Shown: positions 54,450-64,000 of the stretch, one piece after another
Layout: the number at the start of each line of letters is the position of its first letter
Position numbering within the stretch: the first letter of the stretch is position 1
From: Halomonas cupida
Lineage (GTDB): Bacteria; Pseudomonadota; Gammaproteobacteria; Pseudomonadales; Halomonadaceae
Length of the DNA stretch: 64,000 nt
Direction: 5' to 3'
Assembly (NCBI RefSeq): GCF_900142755.1
Contig: NZ_FRCA01000001.1
Span: 308,888-372,887, forward strand
Position numbers and translations under genes: made by a program
Notes under the pieces: generated by a model
Told to the model about the DNA's origin: nothing
What the model saw: the letters and a program-made list of their open reading frames with translations, nothing else
Databases searched by the model: none

Positions 54450-56227
54450 CAGCGCTCAGCGTTGGCTTCGTCGTTGTCGGACTCCGGATCCTCACCGCTG
54501 GGCAGTGACTGTCCCATCAGGATGGGAGCCGGGACACCACTGGAGAATACCGCCCAGGGCAGTTCGCGGTAGATGCGTCCGGCGTCATTGCCGAGCGTGC
54601 CGGTGGCACCTTGCAGGCGCGTCTGAGGGAGGACCTCGAACTGCGGTAAGCGGCGAGCAAGTTCGTAGGCGTCGACACCCATGGCCTGCAGGCGGAACAG
54701 CGCCGGATTGCCTTCCTCGCGCAGTTGTTGATAGCTGGCATTGAAGGGCAGGGCATCGGCACCACCCACGGCGGCATCCGGAATCTGCCAGGGGATGTCG
54801 AGGAACTGCACGCCGTTCAGGTCATTGTCGAGACGCGGCTGGGGGCGGCCTTCATAGAGGTGCGACGTGGCATAGACAGGAAGACCGCCTGCCGAGTAGT
54901 ACTCGAGGGTCGGCTTGACCTGGCGGGCATAATCGGGAAGTGCCAGCAGGAACAGCATATCCGGGCGTGGGTTGGTGATCGCCTGGCGGGTGCTTTCGGT
55001 GGCTGATGCCTCGGGGTTGTAGCGCACGGCGTTGGAAATGTCGCCGCCGAGTGAGCTCCACTCGTTCCAGAAGGCCTCGCCAACGCGTTGTCCCCAGTTG
55101 TTGTTGGGAACCAACATGGCGGCCTGACGGTGGCCATCCTGCCAGGCTCGATCCGCGGCCTGGCGAGCTTCGTCCTCGGCGGAGAGCCCATACTCGAAAA
55201 GCCCTTCCGTGTTGTTGGAGGCGCTTTCGCCGTAGTTCAGGGCCAGTGTCGGGATAGGGACGCTGGCACGGTTCTCCAGCTGGGTGACGGCAGCCTTGTC
55301 GAGGGGGCCGACCACGACCTGGGCGCCGCTGCTCTGTGCCTGCTGATAGAGCGTGTCCAGATTGCCGCTGGACGAGTCGATGAAGGTCAACTGCGCGGCA
55401 TTGGCGATGCTGCCCTGATGAGTGCGAATGCCTCGCTCGATCGCATCAGCAACACCTGCCAGGGGGCCGGATTCCGGCAACAGCACGGCGATACTGTCGA
55501 CCTCCTGGCCGCGTAGATCCTTCAGCCCGGTGATCTGGCTGGGCATACGGCGATTGGCGGGGTGGTCGGAATGGCTGACGCGCCAGTCGTCAAGTTGGTT
55601 GAACAGGCGTTGTACATCGCCACCGCTGTTGCGTACCAGAGCAGCCAGCTCCAACCAGCCGGTGACGATGGAGTTGTCGGGTTGCGCCAGAGCGTTGGCC
55701 TGGCTGGTGCTGAGTACCGAAAGCTGTTCCCAGATGGCGTCGTTGATGTCTTCGCGGCCAGTGTCGGTCTGGACCTGCATCAACAGGCGTGCGGATTGCT
55801 GGGGCTCGCCGACCTGACCAAGTGCCAGGCCCTGACGCAGGCGCAGCAGGTTGGCCTCGTCGCTGGGGAAGCGCATATCGTCGAGTACTTCGGCGGCCCG
55901 CAGTACTGCGCGGGGATCGCCCTCACTGTCACCCAGCTCGGACAGCAGTATGGCCCATTCGCGGCGGCTGTCGTCCTGCAGCAGGCTGTCGTCCAGGTCG
56001 CTGGCGACATCAAGAGCCTCCGGGCGACGGCCCGAGCGTGCTAGGATGTCTGCCGCGTTCAGACGGGTCTGGGCGGCCTCGGCGGGTTGTTGTTGCGCGG
56101 CCTGTGCCAATAGCTGATCGGGGTCGCCATCCAGCGCCCGTTGAACGACGCTTGGGGTGAAACTACACCCGGCCAGCGAAATTGCGATCAGCGCGACGGC
56201 CAGAGGGCCGCGAGTCGAAATTATCAT
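54449..56227 (-). CDS. lpoA: Penicillin-binding protein activator LpoA
   Basis: Outer-membrane lipoprotein of 592 residues that activates PBP1a. The signal peptide ends at SLAGC. The N-terminal part is a helical TPR-like domain (about 30-250), and the C-terminal part is a periplasmic-binding-protein-like domain (IAVLLPESGPLAGVADAIERGI, VVGPLDKAAVTQL, TLALNYGES). The start at 56227 has AAGGAAGGA upstream. It is divergent from rsmI across 62 bases, the common arrangement. Confidence 0.94.
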   Translation of the reverse strand: MIISTRGPLAVALIAISLAGCSFTPSVVQRALDGDPDQLLAQAAQQQPAEAAQTRLNAADILARSGRRPEALDVASDLDDSLLQDDSRREWAILLSELGDSEGDPRAVLRAAEVLDDMRFPSDEANLLRLRQGLALGQVGEPQQSARLLMQVQTDTGREDINDAIWEQLSVLSTSQANALAQPDNSIVTGWLELAALVRNSGGDVQRLFNQLDDWRVSHSDHPANRRMPSQITGLKDLRGQEVDSIAVLLPESGPLAGVADAIERGIRTHQGSIANAAQLTFIDSSSGNLDTLYQQAQSSGAQVVVGPLDKAAVTQLENRASVPIPTLALNYGESASNNTEGLFEYGLSAEDEARQAADRAWQDGHRQAAMLVPNNNWGQRVGEAFWNEWSSLGGDISNAVRYNPEASATESTRQAITNPRPDMLFLLALPDYARQVKPTLEYYSAGGLPVYATSHLYEGRPQPRLDNDLNGVQFLDIPWQIPDAAVGGADALPFNASYQQLREEGNPALFRLQAMGVDAYELARRLPQFEVLPQTRLQGATGTLGNDAGRIYRELPWAVFSSGVPAPILMGQSLPSGEDPESDNDEANAER

Positions 56228-56289
56228 GAATCCTTCCTTGTCCTGGAAACAGAGAGTCCTGGAATCGGATAGCAGCCCTGGGAGCCAGA

Positions 56290-57144
56290 ATGCCAGACAC
56301 CAATGCAGGTTCATTGTACGTGGTCGCGACACCAATTGGGAATCTGGACGACCTCAGTGCCAGAGCATCGAGTGTGCTTGCGCAGGTCAGCCTGGTGGCG
56401 GCGGAAGACACGCGTCATAGCGCGCGCCTTATGCGTCATCTCGGTATAGCACCGAAAATGATTTCCCTACATGACCATAATGAGGGGGCGCGGGTTGCGC
56501 AGTTGGCGACTCATCTGGCCAATGGTGAGGATGTGGCGCTTATCAGCGATGCCGGCACGCCCTTGATCAGCGATCCCGGTTATGTGCTGGTGCGTGAACT
56601 GCGCGCTGGAGGGTATCGCGTCATCCCGGTGCCGGGCCCCTGCGCTCTGGTGACGGCCCTCTGTGCCGCCGGTCTGCCTACTGACCGGTTCACCTTTCAT
56701 GGCTTTCTGCCGGCAAAGGGCAGTGCACGACGTGGACGGCTCGAGCAATGGATCAAGGCGCCGGAGACACTGGTGTTCTATGAGTCACCGCATCGTATCC
56801 GCGATACGCTTACGGATATTGCCGGACTGTTCGGGGCGCGTCGCGTGGTGCTCGGGCGTGAGTTGACCAAGACCTTCGAAACCTTTCTCGATGGCGATGC
56901 CGGGACCCTGCTGGAGCAGATGGCGGCTGACCCCGATCAGGCACGGGGGGAGTTCGTGGTGATGGTCGAGGGCGCGCCCGAGGTCGAGAAATCTTCCTCC
57001 GATATCGATGCCGAGGCGTTGCTCGGCGCGCTTCTTGCCGAGGGCGTTGGCGTCAAGCAGGCGGCCGCAATAGCGGCGCGTGTGCTGGGTGGCAGCCGTA
57101 AATCCTGGTATGCCAGGGCTCAGACACTTAAGGACGGGGATTGA
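56290..57144 (+). CDS. rsmI: 16S rRNA 2'-O-methyltransferase RsmI
   Basis: Methylates the ribose of C1402 of 16S rRNA using SAM. 284 residues, tetrapyrrole-methylase fold: SLYVVATPIGNLDDLSARA at the start, VAAEDTRHSARLM, ALISDAGTPLISDPGYVLV and ERLTKTFE-type RELTKTFETF later. The GTAA- and Ala-rich C-terminal domain (GVGVKQAAAIAARVLG) is complete. No strong ribosome binding site precedes the ATG at 56290. Confidence 0.95.
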   Translation: MPDTNAGSLYVVATPIGNLDDLSARASSVLAQVSLVAAEDTRHSARLMRHLGIAPKMISLHDHNEGARVAQLATHLANGEDVALISDAGTPLISDPGYVLVRELRAGGYRVIPVPGPCALVTALCAAGLPTDRFTFHGFLPAKGSARRGRLEQWIKAPETLVFYESPHRIRDTLTDIAGLFGARRVVLGRELTKTFETFLDGDAGTLLEQMAADPDQARGEFVVMVEGAPEVEKSSSDIDAEALLGALLAEGVGVKQAAAIAARVLGGSRKSWYARAQTLKDGD

Positions 57145-57169
57145 GGGGGGTGCGGGGCGCTGGTATGCT
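57141..57169 (+). promoter_or_regulatory. rnpB promoter
   Basis: TTGAGG (57141-57146), 17-base spacer, TATGCT (57164-57169), seven to eight bases before the predicted RNA 5' end. The -35 overlaps the rsmI stop codon region. A good sigma-70 fit. Confidence 0.8.
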
Positions 57170-57174
57170 TGCCC

Positions 57175-57545
<371 letters not shown>

Positions 57546-57651
57546 TTTATTTCATACGGACGCGCGCTGTGTTGTGTTCTGCCATTGGTCAGCAGGCCAG
57601 TGTCGGACTGCGCAGTGGGCGTCTGATTGTCGTCCGTCGAGCGAGATTGTT

Positions 57652-58608
57652 ATGCCGTCACCCCCTTCAGAAAGTCCCGTGCGCGGCCATGCTCATACCA
57701 GTGTCTTGCTTGACGGTGCAGTGGATACCCTGATCCACGATGCCAGTGGCTGTTACCTGGATGGCACCTTCGGGCGCGGAGGGCACTCGCGTGCCATTCT
57801 GTCGCGCCTGTCCCCCGAGGGACGCTTGATTGCCCTTGATCGTGACCCTGACGCCATCGCCGAAGCTCAGCATATCGATGACGGTCGTTTCGAGATCGTG
57901 CGTGCTGAATTTGCCCGTCTGGCGGAGGTCGCTCGTGAGCAGGGGGTTTATGGGCAGTTGTCCGGCATTCTGCTGGATATCGGCGTTTCTTCCCCCCAGC
58001 TTGATGATGCCGAGCGAGGCTTCAGTTTTCTGCGCGACGGCCCGCTGGACATGCGTATGGATCCCAGCCAGGGCGAGAGTGCGGCCCAGTGGCTGGCACG
58101 AGTCGGTGAGGCCGAGATGGCGTCGGTCTTCAAACGTCATGGAGAAGAGCGTTATGCGCGCCGCCTGGCACGAGCCATCATCGCGCGTCGTGCCGAACAA
58201 CCCTTCACCCGCACCGAGGATCTTGCCGCGGTAGTCAAGGCGGCGCATCCTGCCTGGGAAAAGGGCAAGCATCCTGCTACCCGTGTGTTCCAGGCGATTC
58301 GCATTGAAATCAACGGTGAACTCGACCAGCTTGATGCTGCTCTGGACGCCGCTCTGGAAGCGCTTGCACCGGGCGGGCACCTGGTGGTGATCAGTTTCCA
58401 CTCCCTTGAGGACCGTCGCGTCAAGCGCTTCATCCGGGACCATGTCCGGGGCGATACCAATGTACCGAGAGGTATACCGCTCAGGGATGACCAGTTGCAG
58501 CGCCGGCTGGAGTCGCTCGGCAAGGCAATGCGTGCCAGTGATGATGAGGTCGCTGACAACCCGCGAGCACGCAGTGCAGTAATGCGCATGGCCCGCAAGC
58601 GTTATTGA
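57652..58608 (+). CDS. rsmH: 16S rRNA N4-cytosine methyltransferase RsmH (MraW)
   Basis: Methylates N4 of C1402 of 16S rRNA, the same nucleotide as RsmI encoded nearby. 318 residues. SAM site [47 protein letters not shown] and the C-terminal [15 protein letters not shown] are diagnostic. The ATG at 57652 gives the family start; an upstream frame overlaps the rnpB end region and is not used. It is the first gene of the dcw cluster here, with no mraZ before it. Confidence 0.95.
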   Translation: MPSPPSESPVRGHAHTSVLLDGAVDTLIHDASGCYLDGTFGRGGHSRAILSRLSPEGRLIALDRDPDAIAEAQHIDDGRFEIVRAEFARLAEVAREQGVYGQLSGILLDIGVSSPQLDDAERGFSFLRDGPLDMRMDPSQGESAAQWLARVGEAEMASVFKRHGEERYARRLARAIIARRAEQPFTRTEDLAAVVKAAHPAWEKGKHPATRVFQAIRIEINGELDQLDAALDAALEALAPGGHLVVISFHSLEDRRVKRFIRDHVRGDTNVPRGIPLRDDQLQRRLESLGKAMRASDDEVADNPRARSAVMRMARKRY

Positions 58609-58617
58609 GGAGACTCC

Positions 58618-58941
58618 ATGGCTCAAGGACGGCTGGATATCAATGCCTTTGGATGGCCTCTCAGACAGACCATCACGCCTCGTTTCCTGTTGGTGCTGGC
58701 ACTGTTGGCTGCCTGCCTGCTCAGCGCTCTGGCGGTGATCAGCGTCAGCCATCAGACGCGTGTCCAGTATGCACAGCTCCAGCAACTGGAGCGTGAGCAA
58801 CAGCAGTTGCAGACGGAGTGGGGTCAGTTGCTGCTCGAGGAGAGTGCCTGGTCGGCACCTTCGCGCATCGAGCGCCTGGCGATCGAGCGTCTGGAGATGC
58901 ACCTGCCCGATGTTCACAATGTCGAGGTCATCACGCCATGA
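58618..58941 (+). CDS. ftsL: Cell division protein FtsL
   Basis: Small bitopic divisome protein of 107 residues: short cytoplasmic N-terminus, one helix (FLLVLALLAACLLSALAVISV), then a periplasmic coiled coil (QYAQLQQLEREQQQLQTEWG). It forms the FtsQLB complex and activates FtsWI. Recognised by size, layout and position between rsmH and ftsI; it overlaps ftsI by 4 bases. Confidence 0.93.
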   Translation: MAQGRLDINAFGWPLRQTITPRFLLVLALLAACLLSALAVISVSHQTRVQYAQLQQLEREQQQLQTEWGQLLLEESAWSAPSRIERLAIERLEMHLPDVHNVEVITP

Positions 58942-60662
58942 GTACAGAGCAGTCCCGTGGTGTGACGCCGCGTCGCCCACCGCCCATGGCTCCCATGGGC
59001 AAGACGCGTTACATAGTAATGATGACCTTGATCCTGATTGGGCTGGGGCTGTTGACCGGGCGTATCGTCAATCTGCATGTCATCGACCGCAATTTCCTGC
59101 AGGTGCAGGGTAATGCCCGTATTCTGCGTACCGATCCGATTCCCGCCCACCGGGGCATGATCACCGACCGCCACGGAGAGCCCCTGGCGGTGTCGACGCC
59201 GGTCGTTACGGTGTGGGCCAACCCCCAGGACCTGCCGAATGACGATGTCCAACTGGTCCTGCTGGCTCAGGCGTTGGGTCAGGACCTGAGGGAACTGAAG
59301 GATCGTATCGAGAACTACCGTGATCGCGAATTCATGTACCTGCGTCGGCGCATGACACCCGAGGCTGCCCAGCAGGTGCTCGATCTTCGCGTGCCAGGGG
59401 TGCATGCGCGGGAAGAATACAAGCGCTATTACCCGGCGGGTGAAGTCGTGGCCCAGGTGATCGGCGTGACCAATGTCGATGACCACGGGCAGGAAGGGCT
59501 GGAACTGGCCTATCAATCCTGGCTGGCTGGTCAGCCGGGCAAGCGCCGCGTGATCAAGGACCGTCGTGGCCGCCTGGTGCGCGATCTGGAGGTGGTCCAG
59601 GAGGCTCAGCCTGGTGGTGACCTGGCACTGTCCATCGATCAGCGTCTGCAGTACATCGCCTATCGTGAGCTCAAGGTGGCGGTGGACGAGAATGATGCCG
59701 ATGGCGGCAGCGTAGTCATGATGGACGCGCGTACCGGTGAGGTACTGGCCATGGCCAACCAGCCGTCCTACAACCCCAACAACCGTGCCGGTCTCGATCC
59801 GGCGGGCCTGCGCAATCAGGCCATGGTCGATGCCTTCGAACCGGGTTCGGTGATAAAGCCACTGGCCATGTCGGCATTGCTCGAGACTGGACGCTTCCCG
59901 GCGGATACCGTGGTCGATACGTCACCGGGCTGGATGCGCATCGACAGTTACACGATTCGTGATGTGTCCAACAACGGCCAACTGACCCTGGCGGGGATTC
60001 TGCGCAAGTCATCCAATATCGGCATGGCCAAGCTGACGCTGCAACTGGATGAACCGGTGGTGCCGGATCGCTACCGTCAGTTGGGCTTCGGCCAGGCGCC
60101 GGGTACTGGCTTCCCGGGGGAGGCCACGGGTGAGGTGCCATCTCCTCAGGTCTGGTCGAGCAGTCAGTGGGCGGCGCTGTCCTATGGCTACGGTCTGTCG
60201 GTTTCCGCGCTGCAACTGGCCAGTGCCTACACCGCCATCGCCAACCACGGCGAGTACATGCCACCCTCGCTGCTGCGACTCAATCAGTCGCCTCAGGGGG
60301 AACAGATCGTCCGCCCGGATGTCGCCGACCAGGTGCTGGGCATGATGGATGAAGTGGTCGAGCCCAATACCGGGGCGCGTCGCGCTGAAGTTCCTGGCTA
60401 CACGGTGGCGGGCAAGACCGGCACGGTGCGCAAGACTGGCAGTGGGGGCTATCAGGAGAATGCCTACCGCGGGGTCTTCGTCGGTATCACTCCGGTCTCC
60501 GACCCGCGCATCATTACCGTGGTGATGATCGACCACCCGCGTGGCGACGCCTATTATGGTGGCGCCATCGCGGCACCGGTCTTCTCGCGCATCGCCGGCA
60601 GTGCATTGCGCATCCTTGATGTGCCGCCGGACAACCCCGAAAGCGGTGAGGAGGACCAATGA
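58938..60662 (+). CDS. ftsI: Septal peptidoglycan transpeptidase FtsI (PBP3)
   Basis: Essential class B penicillin-binding protein, 574 residues. One N-terminal helix (TRYIVMMTLILIGLGLLTG) is followed by the pedestal domain and the transpeptidase domain: active Ser in EPGSVIKPLAM (SxxK), the SxN motif in SSNIGMAK and the KTG in AGKTGTVRKTG. The C-terminus is short and acidic. Starts inside the ftsL stop. Confidence 0.97.
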   Translation: MSTEQSRGVTPRRPPPMAPMGKTRYIVMMTLILIGLGLLTGRIVNLHVIDRNFLQVQGNARILRTDPIPAHRGMITDRHGEPLAVSTPVVTVWANPQDLPNDDVQLVLLAQALGQDLRELKDRIENYRDREFMYLRRRMTPEAAQQVLDLRVPGVHAREEYKRYYPAGEVVAQVIGVTNVDDHGQEGLELAYQSWLAGQPGKRRVIKDRRGRLVRDLEVVQEAQPGGDLALSIDQRLQYIAYRELKVAVDENDADGGSVVMMDARTGEVLAMANQPSYNPNNRAGLDPAGLRNQAMVDAFEPGSVIKPLAMSALLETGRFPADTVVDTSPGWMRIDSYTIRDVSNNGQLTLAGILRKSSNIGMAKLTLQLDEPVVPDRYRQLGFGQAPGTGFPGEATGEVPSPQVWSSSQWAALSYGYGLSVSALQLASAYTAIANHGEYMPPSLLRLNQSPQGEQIVRPDVADQVLGMMDEVVEPNTGARRAEVPGYTVAGKTGTVRKTGSGGYQENAYRGVFVGITPVSDPRIITVVMIDHPRGDAYYGGAIAAPVFSRIAGSALRILDVPPDNPESGEEDQ

Positions 60663-60698
60663 TTTCATTGCCCTATTCCGATGCTGGACACTGTTGAT

Positions 60699-62222
60699 AT
60701 GAGCATACCCACGGCACGACTCGCTGCCGCATTGAACCGACTCTGGCCTGACAGTGTGGTGCCTGCCGGGCTACCGAAGCAGTTGGGCCCACTCACCACA
60801 GATAGTCGCGAAGTGACCGCCGGTGGTGTGTTTGTCGCCATCCCCGGGGTTGGCGCCGACGGCCGTGATTACATCGATCAGGCACTGGCTTCCGGTGCGG
60901 TGCTGGTGCTTGCTGAGCGTGATGAAGTTATCGACGCTTCTGTCAGTGAATCCGTAGTCTGGCTCGACGGCTTGCGTGAGCAGGTCGGGGAGCTGTCTCG
61001 CGAGGTTCATCAGGTACCGGATGAGTTGGAGTTGATCGGAGTCACCGGCACCAACGGCAAGAGCTCCGTAACCCACTACATCGCCGAGCTGTCGCGGGAG
61101 GTCGGTGTCGATACCGGGTTAGTGGGTACCTTGGGCCATGGCCGTCCCGGTGCTCTGGTCCAGGGCATGCTGACCACCCCTGAGCCGCTGGCGTTGCAGC
61201 GACAACTGGGAGAGCTCGCTGGTCAGGGGATCACCCGTGTGGCAATGGAAGTGTCTTCCCATGCGCTGGACCAGCAGCGCGTCGCTGGTTGCCGGTTCTC
61301 GGCAGCAGTATTCACCAACCTCAGTCGCGACCACCTCGATTACCACGGCAGCATGGTGGCGTACGCCGCTGCCAAGGCACTGTTGTTCAAGCGCTCTGAA
61401 TTGAGCCTGGCAGTGGTCAATGGTGACGACCCTCTCACCCGGCTGATGCTTGCCGGCATCGGCAAGGATGTACGGGTATTGGCCACAGGAGAGGATGACA
61501 GCGTCTCGCTGCGTGTGGTCGAGTGGTTGCCTAATGCCAATGGTCAGCGTGCGCTGATTGCGACACCGGAAGGTGAGCGCGTGCTGGTATTGCCACTGAT
61601 GGGGCGCTTCAACCTCGACAACGTGCTGCTGGCCATGGCCGCACTCTATGGTCTGGGTGCCTCCATGGATGCTCTGGTGGCCGCCGCAGAACGCCTGACG
61701 CCGGTGCCGGGGCGCATGCAGCCGCTGGTGCGGCCCGAAGCACCGACGGTGGTGGTCGACTACGCCCACACACCGGATGCACTGGACAACGCCCTGCAGG
61801 GGCTGAAGGCACACCTGCCTGGTGATGGAGAACTATGGTGTCTCGTTGGCTGCGGTGGTGATCGCGATGCCGGCAAGCGCCCGCTGATGGCTCAGGCCGC
61901 GGCTCGACATGCCGACCGGGTGGTGATTACGGATGACAATCCGCGCAGTGAAGACCCCGAAACGATTCGTGAGGCGATGAGCGCGGGGCTGGACAACGCG
62001 GCTCGTCAACGTAGCTGGAATATCGCGGGGCGTGGCGAGGCCATTGCCAGGGTCATCCAGCAGGCGGGGCCCGACGACGTGATTCTGATTGCCGGCAAGG
62101 GCCACGAGACCTATCAGGAAATACAGGGTGTGCGTCACGCCTTTTCCGACCTCGAGGAGGCGCAGCGCGCCCTGTCTTTACGGACAGGAGCTGCTCGGAC
62201 AGATGAGGGGCGTGCCGAATGA
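60699..62222 (+). CDS. murE: UDP-MurNAc-tripeptide synthetase MurE
   Basis: Adds meso-diaminopimelate to UDP-MurNAc-L-Ala-D-Glu. 507 residues. ATP site GVTGTNGKSSVTHYI (Ser replaces the commoner Thr after GKS), catalytic region DFLSRDHLDYHG-like NLSRDHLDYHG, and DNPRSEDP, the DNPR motif that marks meso-DAP specificity. ATG 60699 or 60681 may start it; neither has a strong ribosome binding site. Overlaps murF by 4 bases. Confidence 0.95.
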   Translation: MSIPTARLAAALNRLWPDSVVPAGLPKQLGPLTTDSREVTAGGVFVAIPGVGADGRDYIDQALASGAVLVLAERDEVIDASVSESVVWLDGLREQVGELSREVHQVPDELELIGVTGTNGKSSVTHYIAELSREVGVDTGLVGTLGHGRPGALVQGMLTTPEPLALQRQLGELAGQGITRVAMEVSSHALDQQRVAGCRFSAAVFTNLSRDHLDYHGSMVAYAAAKALLFKRSELSLAVVNGDDPLTRLMLAGIGKDVRVLATGEDDSVSLRVVEWLPNANGQRALIATPEGERVLVLPLMGRFNLDNVLLAMAALYGLGASMDALVAAAERLTPVPGRMQPLVRPEAPTVVVDYAHTPDALDNALQGLKAHLPGDGELWCLVGCGGDRDAGKRPLMAQAAARHADRVVITDDNPRSEDPETIREAMSAGLDNAARQRSWNIAGRGEAIARVIQQAGPDDVILIAGKGHETYQEIQGVRHAFSDLEEAQRALSLRTGAARTDEGRAE

Positions 62223-63592
62223 GCGCCTGTGGACTGGGCACGCTGAAAGAGGTTGCCGAGGCCCTGGGGCAGCGATTGTCTGCTGCCGACCCGCAGGCGA
62301 GTGTCGAGGCCATTGTCACTGATACCCGGCGGCTCGGACCGGGAGCCTTGTTCATTGCCATTCGTGGTGAGCGATTCGATGGTCATGATTTCGTTGCACA
62401 GGCCCGCGAGGCAGGCGCTGTCGCTGCTGTGGTGGAAGAAGCCCAGGATGATCCGTTGCCACAACTGGTGGTTGGCGATACGCGCCTTGCATTGGGCTTG
62501 CTGGGACGTGCGCGGCGGCGTGTCTGGGGCGGGTCGTTGGTTGCGGTGACCGGCAACAGCGGCAAGACAACCGTCAAGCAGATGCTGGCCACGCTGTTGG
62601 CACGGAGCGGCAAGGTGCTTGCCACACAGGGCAACCTCAACAATGATATCGGCGCCCCTTTGACCCTGCTTTCACTGCAGACCGAACATCAGCGGGCTGT
62701 GGTCGAACTGGGCGCCAATCATATCGGTGAAATTGCCTGGACGACGATGCTGGCCGAGCCACAAGTCGCGGTCATCACCAATGTCACTGGTGCCCATGTC
62801 GGCGAGTTCGGAGGCATGGGGCGGATTGCTCAGGCCAAGGGAGAGATTCTGGCCGGCCTGTCCGAGGATGGCATTGCGATACTCAACCGCGATGACCGGT
62901 TCTTCCCCCTCTGGGAGCGTCTGGCCTCTCCGCATGAAGTCATCGATTTCTCACTCGCTGACGGGGCGCGGATGGTGGCATCGGATCTGGTTTGTGACGA
63001 GTTCGGGCGCTATGCTTTCACGCTGACTCTGGATGGCCGTTGCCTGGGGCGCGTCCAGTTGCCGCTGATGGGGCGCCACAATGTCTCCAATGCATTGGCT
63101 GCCGCCGCGGCGGGTCTGGCGATCGGGCTGGCGGCCGAGGATGTCGTGGCCGGGCTGGCCGAAGTGGCCCCGGTTGCGGGTCGCCTGGTAGTTGAGCAGG
63201 GAATACGTGGTGCTCGGTTGCTGGATGACACCTATAACGCCAACCCTGGTGCCATGAAAGCGGCGATCGATACATTGATGTGTCTACCCGCGCCGCGCTG
63301 GTGCCTGCTGGGTGCCATGGGCGAGCTGGGGGATGCAGCTGAAGCGTTGCACGCCGACGTCGGGCTGTATGCTCGACACTGCGGCATCGATTTTCTCGGT
63401 ACTCTGGGTGAGGCCGCGCAAGCGGCCAGCCAGGCCTTCGGTGAAGGTGGGTACCATTTTTCCGATCAGGCGGCACTGGTTGATCATGTGCAGCACCATC
63501 TACCGGACAATGCGAGCGTATTGGTGAAGGGCTCGCGGTCGGCAGGTATGGAGCGAATCGTGGCTGCCCTGCGGTCAGATGTTTCAAGGTGA
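62219..63592 (+). CDS. murF: UDP-MurNAc-tripeptide:D-Ala-D-Ala ligase MurF
   Basis: Adds D-Ala-D-Ala to complete the UDP-MurNAc-pentapeptide. 457 residues. ATP site VAVTGNSGKTTVKQML, ELGANHIGEIAW, NVTGAHVGEFGGMG, MGRHNVSNALAAAAAG and LLDDTYNANPGAMKAAID are Mur ligase/MurF hallmarks. Starts inside the murE stop. Confidence 0.96.
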   Translation: MSACGLGTLKEVAEALGQRLSAADPQASVEAIVTDTRRLGPGALFIAIRGERFDGHDFVAQAREAGAVAAVVEEAQDDPLPQLVVGDTRLALGLLGRARRRVWGGSLVAVTGNSGKTTVKQMLATLLARSGKVLATQGNLNNDIGAPLTLLSLQTEHQRAVVELGANHIGEIAWTTMLAEPQVAVITNVTGAHVGEFGGMGRIAQAKGEILAGLSEDGIAILNRDDRFFPLWERLASPHEVIDFSLADGARMVASDLVCDEFGRYAFTLTLDGRCLGRVQLPLMGRHNVSNALAAAAAGLAIGLAAEDVVAGLAEVAPVAGRLVVEQGIRGARLLDDTYNANPGAMKAAIDTLMCLPAPRWCLLGAMGELGDAAEALHADVGLYARHCGIDFLGTLGEAAQAASQAFGEGGYHFSDQAALVDHVQHHLPDNASVLVKGSRSAGMERIVAALRSDVSR

Positions 63593-63601
63593 TACTGATA
63601 C

Positions 63602-64000
63602 ATGTTGCTTTTTCTGGCGGAATTTCTGGCGCGCTACCAGAGCGCTTTCAATGTTTTCGGCTACCTCACGCTACGCATGATCCTCGCGACCATCACTGCG
63701 CTGGTGCTATGCCTGTGGCTCGGGCCGATCGTTATTCGTCGTCTGGTGGAGCGCCAGATTGGTCAGGCCGTTCGCGACGATGGACCGCAGTCGCATCTGT
63801 CCAAGGCCGGAACACCTACCATGGGCGGGGCGATGATCCTTCTGGCCATGGCCATCAGTACTCTGCTGTGGGCAGACCTGAGCAATCATTACGTCTGGGT
63901 TGTGTTGATTGTGACCCTCGGCTTCGGTGCCATCGGCTGGGTCGATGACTATCGCAAGGTGGTGGAGAAGAATCCACGAGGTCTGCCGGCGCGCTGGAAG
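63602..64000 (+). CDS. mraY: Phospho-MurNAc-pentapeptide translocase MraY (3' end outside window)
   Basis: Transfers phospho-MurNAc-pentapeptide to undecaprenyl phosphate, forming lipid I, in the inner membrane. The first 133 codons are present and the frame stays open to the window end. [19 protein letters not shown], the conserved loop [14 protein letters not shown] and the catalytic Asp pair in GWVDDYRKV followed by [12 protein letters not shown] fit MraY. It starts 9 bases after murF. Confidence 0.96.
   Translation, partial: MLLFLAEFLARYQSAFNVFGYLTLRMILATITALVLCLWLGPIVIRRLVERQIGQAVRDDGPQSHLSKAGTPTMGGAMILLAMAISTLLWADLSNHYVWVVLIVTLGFGAIGWVDDYRKVVEKNPRGLPARWK

Overview
The window is a stretch of GC-rich gammaproteobacterial chromosome, most likely from a Halomonas-type member of the Oceanospirillales. 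This is inferred from gene order and protein style, not from a database search. Almost every gene is a recognisable core or metabolic gene. No phage, insertion sequence, CRISPR array or tRNA gene was found. From about 27.5 kb to the end, the order (ptsO-rapZ-ptsN-hpf-rpoN-lpt-kds-mla-ibaG-murA-hisGD-degS/algW-nif3-zapE-rplM-rpsI-petABC-sspAB-dolP-diaA-yraN-lpoA-rsmI-rnpB-dcw) matches, as I recall it, a conserved Pseudomonas chromosomal block. Two genes expected there are missing: hisC after hisD, and mraZ between rnpB and rsmH.

0-10.3 kb: the 3' part of hrpA, a FabH-like ketoacyl synthase, the lipoprotein gene mlaA, a two-gene partner-switch module (a PP2C phosphatase with a degenerate receiver, and a STAS protein, like HsbR/HsbA), transaldolase, and two transporters (Bcr/CflA MFS and TauE/SafE). 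10.3-15.1 kb: the phosphate operon pstSCAB, with a Pho box before pstS, an attenuator-like hairpin after pstS, and no phoU. 15.1-23.4 kb: a fatty-acid or short-acyl catabolism cluster. It holds an MFS transporter, a thiolase, a TetR regulator, an acyl-CoA synthetase, an SDR dehydrogenase and an acyl-CoA dehydrogenase, with related palindromes in the promoter regions and a PsrA-type box before the dehydrogenase. 23.5-27.5 kb: the most variable part, with two GNAT acetyltransferases, a small GFA-like protein, an HTH protein whose N-terminus is encoded by a 15-bp tandem repeat, a poorly coding gap, and a lone bioA under a BirA-type operator.

27.5-45.1 kb: envelope and regulation genes. These are the nitrogen-PTS/sigma-54 group, LPS export and Kdo synthesis (lptBAC, kdsCD), the phospholipid transporter mlaFEDCB (its partner mlaA lies 31 kb away in the same window), ibaG-murA-hisG-hisD, a DegS/AlgW protease and a Nif3 protein. 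45.1-57.1 kb: a ZapG/YhcB-like protein, zapE, ribosomal proteins L13 and S9, the cytochrome bc1 complex, sspAB, dolP, diaA, yraN, lpoA and rsmI. 57.1-64 kb: RNase P RNA and the start of the division/cell-wall cluster rsmH-ftsL-ftsI-murE-murF-mraY; mraY runs off the end.

The features least explained by known genes are intergenic repeats: a roughly 100-bp element present twice (before pstS and between lptB and rpoN), a heptamer plus 51-bp tandem array before rplM, and a decayed relative of that array unit in the acyl-CoA dehydrogenase leader. I found no convincing wholly new biological system. The best candidates for a second look are the repeat family and the phosphatase/STAS pair that lacks a kinase and a working receiver.
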